From NCBI GenBank assembly GCA_937958735.1, contig CALGNG010000305.1, forward strand, positions 1 through 8,525: a stretch of 8,525 nucleotides of DNA, written 5' to 3'. A program made the position numbers and the translations under genes. The stretch's first letter is position 1, and each line of letters opens with the position of its first letter. The notes under the pieces are model-generated. The model worked only from the letters and a program-made list of their open reading frames with translations, was not told the origin of the DNA and did no database searches. Positions 1 through 6,236 of this stretch are shown one piece after another. Origin of the DNA: an uncultured Aquimarina sp. GTDB lineage: Bacteria > Bacteroidota > Bacteroidia > Flavobacteriales > Flavobacteriaceae.

Positions 1-3000
1 TAGGATTGGGGCTAGGCACTGCATCTATGGTAATTTCTGCATCGTCAAAGGTCTGTGGACAACCTCCTGTTGGATCTGTTACCGTATACCTTAAACTATA
101 TGGAGTATTGTTAGGTTGCAATACCACATTTGCTAAATGTCCATTAATGGTAGTAATTGCCCCAGAAGTAGGCGAAGTTGGTGCGTAAGTCCACACACCT
201 GGCGCATTTTCTGTACCTTCTAACAATACGTTTCGCACATCACAAAAAACCGCATCGTCTCCTGCTCTTGCTTGATCAAAAACTCTAATAGTTATCTCGT
301 CAAATTCTGGAGGACAAAAATTATTATCTCTTCTTCTTACTTCATATCTAAAGGTATAATCTCCCGTAACCAAACCTGTAATATTGATGGTATTTAAATT
401 AGGAGTTATAATATTAGGGCTGCTGGGTGCCCCAGTTGTAGCTGTAGTTACTAAAGACCAGGTTGCTATTTCTAAATTAGTATCAAATGGAGTTCCTGTT
501 AAAATTATACTATCGTCGTTACATACTAAAAACACCCCACTCGTAATATCTACTACAGGTCCTGTTATCGTAGCATTTACTGGGGGTACGGCTATCTCTA
601 CTGTTACATCTTCAAACGCTGCGGGACATGGAGCGGCCTCTACTGTCCATCTAAAAGTATGAGATCCACTATTATTAAAAGTAATATTTGTATTGGCTAG
701 GTTTTCGTTTATAATATTGGCTCCACCTGGTCCAGAAATATAAGTCCAAGTACCCACCGCACCGTCTACATTTGTTGCTCCCATGGTAATATTATTAGCA
801 CATACTGTACTAGGAAAACTCCCTGCTTCTGCCATTATCGTATCTGAAAAAGCTACAATAATATCGTCTGACGTAGGGCCACAACTGGATGTAGTGGTAT
901 TAGAAACCTCCCACGTAAAAGTATACAGCCCTTTATTGGGTACCGATACTGTTGTATTGGGTAATGTAGCATTCGAAAAAACAACCCCCGATGCGGGACT
1001 TGCTGTCCACATTCCTACCTCGTCTGGTGCGATTAGGGGATTGGAAGAATTCGCATTTAATGTAGCTTGAAATGGCGCTATAGAGGCTGGTGTAGTAGTA
1101 ATACATTGATCTGTTCCTGCATCGGCTACTGTTGGAGTAGTATCTGGCCCTGTCGTTACCGAAAGCGTAGTACTAGAGGGCGTCGCACATCCAACACCAG
1201 GATTGGTAAAAGCAATTTCCCACTGTAACAGATACGTAGTGTTTGCCGCATCAAAACCTGTTGCTACTGCGTTGGGGTCGTTTACATCGGAAAATGTCAC
1301 CGTTATTGGTGCTCCATTGGCCAATTGACTCCATGTACCTGTCTCGGCTATAGCTGGTGCATTTCCTGTTAGATTAGCTGGCGCTCCAACACAAACATTT
1401 TCTCCAGAACCCACTGTTGATGTTGTAATGCTATTTGAATTTACATTAATAGTAACCGTATCGCTAGATTCTGGACAATTAAGCCCTCCACTAACCGTGT
1501 ACCTAAATACATAAGTTCCAGAAATTACTCCTGTAACCGTAGTCATAGATACATAAGGATCCACTATGGTAGCAATATTAGGTCCTGAAACTTGAGTCCA
1601 CAATACATTATTTCCATCAAAACTAGGAGATAATGGCTCGTTTCCATTTAATGCTATAAAAGTGGATAGACAAGATAAATTACTATCGGACCCCGCATTA
1701 GCTCCATCTGCTCTACCCGAAACAATAATACTCATAGAATCAAAACCATCGGTACATCCTACGGGTAAATCTCCTCCTTCTGTCCTAACAAATTCTAATA
1801 CGTAGGTACCTTCCACCGTAAGGTTTACCCCATCTGTAGTTACATTATCGGTCACCAATACTGGGTAACTGGTTGCTGGAGGTGTTAGGCTTGTTAAGTA
1901 TTCTGGAGGACCGTCTACGATATTAATTATATTAAAGCCTGTGGTAAACCCTGTATTTATAGGAAAAGTAAAATTAGTATCTCCACAACCTCCTATAATA
2001 TCATTACCCCCATTGGCTAATATGGTCCTGGAGGTGCCTCTATAATCTACAATATAGTCCCGATTAACAAAACATCCGGTATCTTGGTTTCTTATACGAT
2101 ATCTAAATAAGTAAGGGGCTTCACTTGGAGTTAGGCCTTCTATAAAAGCATTTACTGTCGTAATTGGAAAAGATGCCGCTGTGCCACCTATTGGTGTTGG
2201 ACGAATTTGCCTCCAAGAAACAGTTTCCCCTGCAAAGGTGGGCACTACCCCTTCTAATGTTACCTCGGAAACTGTATCACACAAAAAAATCTCTACGTCT
2301 TCTAAACCGCCACCTCCTGTAATATCTTGCGTGGCTGGAGGTACTGTTATAGTAACATCGTCCGAGTCCGAAGAGCAGCCTCCTTCTACTGTCCATCTAA
2401 ACACATAGCTACCTTCTATTAGCCCCCTCACTCTTGTTCTTTCGTTATTAGGCTGTCTTATATCTGGAAAAGCAGGACCACTAACAAAACTCCATGTCCC
2501 CTCTTGTCCACCTAAACTACAACCACCAAAGGTTCCAAATAACCTAACAGAAGTAGTTGTAGTAAAACAATTTCCTAAATTTTGATCTGGGCCTGCATCT
2601 ACCGGCGAAACTCCCCCAAAGTTAGTTATAGTTATCCTTGATACCGATCTACAGGTTGCACTAGCTGGATCGCTAGGACCTTCTATTATCCACAGTAATG
2701 CAGTAATTCCACAACTAGTGGACGGCATGGTTAAAGTGGTGGTTTCTGAATTAGGAAAATCGATAGTTACCCCTGCATCATTACCAGATGGGTGTATTTC
2801 CCACCTTCCTATTTCTCCTGGATTTAAAGGTGTATTACCTACTACTGTAACATTACCCATCGTATCTGGGCAAAACTCTACATTATCTCCTGCATCGGCT
2901 ATCGTAATAGGTTTTACGGTAAACTCTACTACCTCGGATATTTCTCCACCTCCACTACAAATGGCCGAATACATAAAACCATAGGTATTTCCTCCGGAAT

Positions 3001-3283
3001 AACCTAATACACTGGTTACATCTGCATTAGGATTTTCTATAACCACAGTAGGACCACTTACTTGTGTCCACATTGTTACGGGTGGTGGGGCTGTAGGATC
3101 TGTAGAAGAAGATGTTGTAGATCCTATAAGTGTTAAATCGTCTGTAGCACAAATAGTACGACTTACTCCAGCGTTAATAGAACAATCTATTAATTGCGAA
3201 AAAACAGTGTTTGATCCAAAAATAAAAAAAACAAAGAGTAACAAGGAAACCGTATAATTCCTTTTGTGGGTAGTTGTATGCAT
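1..3283 (-). CDS. Giant secreted surface protein of PKD/Ig-like modules (N-terminal part; 3' end off window)
   Basis: An uninterrupted minus-strand reading frame of 1094 codons begins at ATG 3283-3281 and leaves the left edge without a stop. An in-frame TAG at 3298-3296 with no ATG between makes this the only ATG start. Residues 1-30 form a signal peptide: a basic N-terminus (KR at 7-8), a hydrophobic core (LLLFVFFIF, 14-22) and a probable cleavage near FSQ (28-30). The rest is a chain of modules of about 85-105 residues that are rich in Thr, Val and Gly. Each follows the pattern DAG.., Cys, L.G, G.W....GP, G.Y.FRWTV, Cys, D.VTI.V. This matches the PKD/Ig-like beta-sandwich repeats of large flavobacterial cell-surface and adhesin-like proteins, many of which are secreted by the type IX system through a C-terminal signal. 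That C-terminus would lie outside the window, so T9SS export is inference. No catalytic domain is visible. The role is probably adhesion or surface structure. The ligand is unknown. Confidence 0.9.
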   Translation of the reverse strand, partial: MHTTTHKRNYTVSLLLFVFFIFGSNTVFSQLIDCSINAGVSRTICATDDLTLIGSTTSSSTDPTAPPPVTMWTQVSGPTVVIENPNADVTSVLGYSGGNTYGFMYSAICSGGGEISEVVEFTVKPITIADAGDNVEFCPDTMGNVTVVGNTPLNPGEIGRWEIHPSGNDAGVTIDFPNSETTTLTMPSTSCGITALLWIIEGPSDPASATCRSVSRITITNFGGVSPVDAGPDQNLGNCFTTTTSVRLFGTFGGCSLGGQEGTWSFVSGPAFPDIRQPNNERTRVRGLIEGSYVFRWTVEGGCSSDSDDVTITVPPATQDITGGGGLEDVEIFLCDTVSEVTLEGVVPTFAGETVSWRQIRPTPIGGTAASFPITTVNAFIEGLTPSEAPYLFRYRIRNQDTGCFVNRDYIVDYRGTSRTILANGGNDIIGGCGDTNFTFPINTGFTTGFNIINIVDGPPEYLTSLTPPATSYPVLVTDNVTTDGVNLTVEGTYVLEFVRTEGGDLPVGCTDGFDSMSIIVSGRADGANAGSDSNLSCLSTFIALNGNEPLSPSFDGNNVLWTQVSGPNIATIVDPYVSMTTVTGVISGTYVFRYTVSGGLNCPESSDTVTINVNSNSITTSTVGSGENVCVGAPANLTGNAPAIAETGTWSQLANGAPITVTFSDVNDPNAVATGFDAANTTYLLQWEIAFTNPGVGCATPSSTTLSVTTGPDTTPTVADAGTDQCITTTPASIAPFQATLNANSSNPLIAPDEVGMWTASPASGVVFSNATLPNTTVSVPNKGLYTFTWEVSNTTTSSCGPTSDDIIVAFSDTIMAEAGSFPSTVCANNITMGATNVDGAVGTWTYISGPGGANIINENLANTNITFNNSGSHTFRWTVEAAPCPAAFEDVTVEIAVPPVNATITGPVVDITSGVFLVCNDDSIILTGTPFDTNLEIATWSLVTTATTGAPSSPNIITPNLNTINITGLVTGDYTFRYEVRRRDNNFCPPEFDEITIRVFDQARAGDDAVFCDVRNVLLEGTENAPGVWTYAPTSPTSGAITTINGHLANVVLQPNNTPYSLRYTVTDPTGGCPQTFDDAEITIDAVPSPNP
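23..3187 (-). repeat. Eleven tandem PKD/Ig-like protein modules
   Basis: These are protein-level tandem repeats inside the giant surface protein. Approximate residue limits are 33-126, 127-222, 226-316, 319-413, 419-524, 526-616, 622-713, 717-813, 816-899, 902-1002 and 1004-1087, and a twelfth begins at the window edge. Typical landmarks are DAG near the start (for example 129-131, 229-231, 721-723), then Gly-x-Trp or Leu-Trp-Thr-Gln, then Tyr-x-Phe-Arg-Trp/Tyr, then an Asp-x-Val-Thr-Ile strand. Modules 4 and 5 (319-524) are the most diverged. Most DNA copies have drifted apart, but short identities remain, such as the 17 bases shared by 639-655 and 2385-2401 that encode the FRWTVE strand. 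The boundaries were set by eye and could shift by about ten residues. Confidence 0.8.
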
Positions 3284-3394
3284 ATCCGTATCTATCTAAC
3301 TGTTATTCAGGTAAATAAATGTACTTAAAACCAATTACCAAAAAAACAGACACCCCTTTAAAACCACCTAATAACGACCAAATACCAATTAAAT

Positions 3395-3412
3395 CGCCTA
3401 AAGGCGTTTTTT
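3395..3412 (+). terminator. Possible plus-strand intrinsic terminator hairpin
   Basis: CGCC (3395-3398), loop TAAA (3399-3402) and GGCG (3403-3406) are followed directly by six T (3407-3412) and then ATTTT. The stem has only four G/C pairs, or five if the loop closes to two bases. The T-run makes it terminator-like on the plus strand, yet no plus-strand gene ends here. Read on the minus strand it lies about 110 bases before the surface-protein start and lacks a T-run, so there it would be a leader hairpin instead. Confidence 0.3.
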
Positions 3413-3527
3413 ATTTTCAATAAACTAACAATTAGGCAATTATGAGTATTTAAAAAAACTTAAATCTAAATAACGCTAGGGTTTATCCTACTTTTTACTC
3501 TTCTATTATTTTAATTATCAATACATA

Positions 3528-3543
3528 TAATAATAATAATAAT
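3528..3543. repeat. Short TAA trinucleotide repeat
   Basis: Five perfect TAA units (3528-3542) plus one T lie about 245 bases upstream of the surface-protein start. Tracts like this can vary in length by slippage. At this distance, in a very A+T-rich spacer, it may equally be neutral. Confidence 0.6.
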
Positions 3544-3869
3544 CTATTTTTAAAAAATAAACAATAATTAAAAACTATTAAAACTGAATCCCACATCTCT
3601 ATTTTAAGGGGTTAAATAAAAACAAACTACAGATAGCATCCGTCTCGCTAAATAACCTTGTAAAAGACTTTAAAATAGTTATTTATGTGTTTTATCCCTG
3701 TTAAAAAAAAAACAGAAAAAAACTTTTATTTTAGTCAATCAACTATTTTTTCCAATGTATTAGCATGCCTAACTACAGACCTATTTTAGAATTTCTCTTA
3801 GCATTTATTATATATTATGTGAGATATATTACACATTAGTATTATAAAATTTTAAGATTAGCACCTATT

Positions 3870-3901
3870 TCCAATAATCTTATTAAAAAATAAGAATTGG
3901 A
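3870..3901. other. Imperfect inverted repeat (12-13 bp hairpin)
   Basis: The left arm is T-CCAAT (3870-3875), an AA bulge (3876-3877) and TCTTATT (3878-3884). The loop is AAAA (3885-3888). The right arm is AATAAGA (3889-3895) and ATTGG-A (3896-3901). All paired positions are Watson-Crick. Neither strand has a following T-run, so it is not a standard terminator. It could be an RNA 3' end structure or a protein-binding site. It lies about 335 bases past the kinase stop. Confidence 0.5.
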
Positions 3902-4235
3902 TTTGTATGGAATAATATTAAAGAAATACGGGTTAATTATTTTATAAAACTGACTTATAAACCACTTTACCTTCTTTTTTGACAAAAATAGAATCTCTAC
4001 CTACTCTATAAATTAATAAGAATTTTTAATGCTATTACAAGTAAAATCTCAAAAAGGTGTTTCCTACTCCAGTGGAAGAGGTCTAGAACTTTTTTATTGG
4101 GTATTTTACGAGTAGTGGAGCTAAATAATTATTATGATTTTTTAAATAAATTTATTTCATAAAATAATTGTCTCTTTATTTTATTATAAGTTCAAACCGA
4201 ATTAACGGAAAATATATTCACCTTAAATATAATTA

Positions 4236-5204
4236 CTATTCTAAAATCATTGAATAAGCAAATTTCATGAGTACGCTTTTCTCTTTAAGAGAATGATTTA
4301 ATGGTAATTGAGCAAGTCCAATAAGTCTACGCATAATTTCTATACCTATTATTTGAGATAATAACTTCTCTTTTATAGAAAGTGTATAACGTTCTTTAAC
4401 CTGCGTTACCATAGTTGTATCCATTGTAGCCATTACGACATGCGCTATAAGAACTCCTAAATCAAACTCGGCAAAACCTTTAAAGCTAAATTCTGGATCA
4501 ATTATATAAACATGATTCTTTTTTGTTATCCAACTCCCTGGGTAATAATCGCCATGTAAAAGCGTATTTCCGTTTTCCAAATAATACGCCCCTACTTTTG
4601 CAATTTCTTTTTTAAGTGCTTCGTCATTTTTATATGATGTAGATAATTGCTCTAAACCTTCTTGAACCTGATCTAACGAAAAACCATTATTGCTAAGAAA
4701 AGGAAGTATAAAAATATGTTGATGGTTTAATAATCGTAAATCTTTATTTTTAGGATACACACCAGTAATTGTGGCAGAATGTATTGTACATAATACACTT
4801 ACTAGGGTATCTAATTGACTATCTAAAATCACTCTTTTTTTATAGATAAAAGACATATCATCACAGCGACCAAGGTCTTCTAATATTAAAGTAGCTTGTT
4901 CTTTAAAATAACCCAACACTTTAGGAGTATGCCGAGTAATTGTACTGTGAACGATACTAGAATAAAATTGATGTTCCACATCTATACGATCTAGAGGTGC
5001 AGAAATTTCTTGATATTTTTGTACAAAAGGACGTGATTGTTTTACGATAAAAGAACGTTTATTTGTTTCTATTCTTAAAACCACATTCATATTTCCTTCT
5101 CCAGGTTTTTCTATATCTTTTATTTTTTCTTCAGGAGCTAAAAAACCCAAATCTGTTAAAAAACCAGAAACTTCTTGAATAGAACTATTTATATCTATAT
5201 ACAT
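4236..5204 (-). CDS. APH-fold small-molecule kinase, 5-methylthioribose-kinase-like
   Basis: This is a 322-residue cytoplasmic kinase with no signal peptide. Motifs seen, in order: a glycine-rich nucleotide loop (GEGNMN, 35-40) followed by VVLRI; the ATP-anchoring lysine K55 in FIVKQS; a likely helix-C glutamate E78; the catalytic loop LLHGDYYPGSW (215-225) with D219 as presumed base; the metal-binding IDPEF (235-239, D236); and a late tandem arginine in MRRLIGLA (291-298). The GxGNxN loop, HGDxxxGS, DPEF and RRxIGLA set resembles MtnK more than antibiotic-inactivating APH enzymes, from my knowledge of the families. MtnK is usually near 400 residues, so this protein is short and its substrate may be another pentose or nucleoside-derived alcohol. 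I chose the start at 5204-5202 because it overlaps the hydrolase stop as TAATG; an in-frame ATG at 5234 would add ten lysine-rich residues inside the hydrolase gene. Tandem stops TAG and TAA end it. Kinase fold is confident; the substrate is inferred. Confidence 0.85.
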   Translation of the reverse strand: MYIDINSSIQEVSGFLTDLGFLAPEEKIKDIEKPGEGNMNVVLRIETNKRSFIVKQSRPFVQKYQEISAPLDRIDVEHQFYSSIVHSTITRHTPKVLGYFKEQATLILEDLGRCDDMSFIYKKRVILDSQLDTLVSVLCTIHSATITGVYPKNKDLRLLNHQHIFILPFLSNNGFSLDQVQEGLEQLSTSYKNDEALKKEIAKVGAYYLENGNTLLHGDYYPGSWITKKNHVYIIDPEFSFKGFAEFDLGVLIAHVVMATMDTTMVTQVKERYTLSIKEKLLSQIIGIEIMRRLIGLAQLPLNHSLKEKSVLMKFAYSMILE

Positions 5205-5206
5205 TA
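5202..5206 (-). promoter_or_regulatory. TAATG stop-start overlap (translational coupling)
   Basis: On the minus strand the hydrolase stop TAA (5206-5204) shares its last A with the kinase start ATG (5204-5202). Such overlaps normally mean ribosomes that finish the first cistron re-initiate on the second, which would keep the two proteins at linked levels. The junction also decides the kinase start. The upstream sequence is A-rich (GAGAAA) with no classical Shine-Dalgarno site, as is usual in Bacteroidota. Confidence 0.75.
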
Positions 5207-6178
5207 TTTCTCTATTTTTTTTAGATGTTTCCAAAAATGAGCTTTCATTTTTTCGACATCAACATTAGTATAAATACCTATAGTACGTTGTTTATTTTCT
5301 TTTGGCGTTAAAAAAGTTTTTCTTGTAGCCAATTCTGGATGCACAAGGGCCTCTATAATCGCAAGGTCCCACATAATCCATGACGTTTTTTCTGGGTCTT
5401 CTTTAGTCCACCAACGCTCGTAGGTTTCCCATCGGTTAACCAAATAGGTAGCTATTCCTTTTTTATCTTTTAAATAACGATCTACTTCTACTTTATTAAA
5501 CACAAGATGCTGGCTCGTTGTTGCCGTCATCACATTAAAATCGAGTCCTTGGGTATCTAACAAAATATTAGTTGCAATAGGATCGTTTCCCGTATTAAAC
5601 TCTATTTTATTGTAAGTGTTTTTTTTAGGATTATGCCAAAAACCAATATAATGTACGCTCAATTTTGGGATAATCGTAGGGTCTTCTACAATAGCAGATG
5701 CTACATTTGTACAGGAACCTAAAATGGTGATATACAATTTTTCATTTTTAGTTAATTGATGTGCTTTTTCAATAATAAAACGTGAAGCCGCAGAGCTACT
5801 AGGTACACTTACATCTATTATGGGAATATTGCTTCCTATAGGTAAGGGAATATCTTGCCGTTTCATTAAACTTAGTATATCTTGATTAATACGTTGACTT
5901 TCTAACACGGTATTATCTGTAGCCAGTGGAGAGGTATGAAACTGTGCCGAGGTAATTCCTAAAAGATTAAACTTTGGTTCGTTAACAGCTCTTACGATAG
6001 CATATAAATCGTCAACCTCGTTGGCTGTGTCTGCATCAATAATCAAATTTATTTTCGAATTGTTATTTTGTGCTTTAATTGTGTTATTACCAAAAAAAAT
6101 TACTTTGAACACACATAAAATATACATGCCTTTGGTAAAATAAAGAGATAAACTATATAGCTTCTTTTTAAATATCAT
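5204..6178 (-). CDS. Exported nucleoside-hydrolase-family protein
   Basis: This 324-residue protein probably cleaves the N-glycosidic bond of ribonucleosides to give base and ribose in the periplasm. Residues 1-37 look like a signal peptide: FKKK at 3-6, a hydrophobic stretch around 19-30 and KAQ (35-37) before mature NNN. An internal ATG at residue 18 would give a shorter version. The family calcium site is visible as D48-A-D50...D56-D57 in IIDADTANEVDDLYAI, with a loop two residues longer than the classical DxDPGxDD form. LGSCTNVA (153-160) corresponds to the family GPLTNxA strand, with T157 as a ligand. EFN (193-195) and DP (199-200) match the ribose-binding segment. IMWDLAI (268-274) carries the last ligand D271, preceded by W270 where inosine-uridine hydrolases have catalytic His. 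Trp at this place is known from the purine-specific IAG hydrolases, so purine preference is a reasonable inference. It follows the receptor by 58 bases and is coupled to the kinase. Confidence 0.85.
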   Translation of the reverse strand: MIFKKKLYSLSLYFTKGMYILCVFKVIFFGNNTIKAQNNNSKINLIIDADTANEVDDLYAIVRAVNEPKFNLLGITSAQFHTSPLATDNTVLESQRINQDILSLMKRQDIPLPIGSNIPIIDVSVPSSSAASRFIIEKAHQLTKNEKLYITILGSCTNVASAIVEDPTIIPKLSVHYIGFWHNPKKNTYNKIEFNTGNDPIATNILLDTQGLDFNVMTATTSQHLVFNKVEVDRYLKDKKGIATYLVNRWETYERWWTKEDPEKTSWIMWDLAIIEALVHPELATRKTFLTPKENKQRTIGIYTNVDVEKMKAHFWKHLKKIEK

Positions 6179-6236
6179 TTTATTCTATTTTTCTTATTAT
6201 TTATTATGACTTCGTAAACACTCGCTTTTTCATATA
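6179..6236 (-). promoter_or_regulatory. A-rich leader between receptor and hydrolase genes
   Basis: The 58-base spacer, read on the minus strand, ends in an A-rich run (AATAAGAAAAATAGAATAAA) just before the hydrolase ATG, the usual form of a Bacteroidota translation start region. It holds no hairpin with a T-run and no TAnnTTTG element that I can see, which favours read-through from the receptor gene. An independent promoter cannot be excluded by eye. Confidence 0.4.

Larger units (their letters stand above)
3284..4235. other. Long A+T-rich intergenic region without a convincing gene
   Basis: This 952-base stretch lies downstream of the kinase gene and upstream of the giant surface protein, both on the minus strand, so it should hold the surface-protein promoter and leader. 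A hand count of 3781-3840 gives 12 G+C in 60. I found no tRNA, rRNA or good protein gene. I also found no clear Bacteroidota promoter (TTTG, about 19 bases, TAnnTTTG) at a sensible distance upstream of 3283. Visible structures are a GC-rich hairpin with a T-run at 3395-3412, a weaker hairpin at 3477-3490 (TAGGG, loop TTTA, TCCTA, then CTTTTT), a TAA repeat at 3528-3543, a long inverted repeat at 3870-3901, a 14-base A/T palindrome at 4144-4157, and a coding-like patch at 3942-4128. Confidence 0.75.

Noticed and set aside
6..2984. Five plus-strand open frames (6-188, 384-662, 783-1070, 2181-2408, 2718-2984)
   Set aside because: They lie antisense to the continuous 1094-codon minus-strand frame, which has a signal peptide and regular modules. 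Their own translations show no domain or motif.
23..3187. CRISPR or DNA-level satellite explanation for the repeats
   Set aside because: The periodicity is about 255-320 bases at the protein level with divergent DNA, and there are no short identical repeats with unique spacers.
1..3283. Assignment of the giant protein as SprB
   Set aside because: The modules have the DAG, G-x-W and Cys-paired PKD-like pattern rather than the SprB repeat, and the C-terminal region needed to judge is outside the window.
3758..3863. Three TTAGCA hexamers at 3760, 3798 and 3858
   Set aside because: Spacing is irregular, the flanks do not match, and a hexamer recurring in A+T-rich DNA is weak evidence.
3983..3990. 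Minus-strand TATTTTTG, matching the Bacteroidota -7 consensus TAnnTTTG
   Set aside because: No TTTG or TTG lies at the proper distance upstream, and it is about 700 bases from the next start codon. One such match is expected by chance in this composition.
4144..4157. Perfect 14-base palindrome AAATAAATTTATTT
   Set aside because: It is A/T only in a spacer of similar composition, so chance is likely, and the hairpin would be weak.
5205..5234. Upstream ATG at 5234-5232 as the kinase start
   Set aside because: It would place ten extra lysine- and asparagine-rich residues inside the hydrolase coding end, while ATG 5204 forms an exact TAATG junction and leads straight into the conserved-looking protein.
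6204..6233. Nine-residue frame MKKRVFTKS between the receptor and hydrolase genes
   Set aside because: It is too short to support as a gene and has no leader-peptide features such as repeated regulatory codons or an attenuator hairpin.
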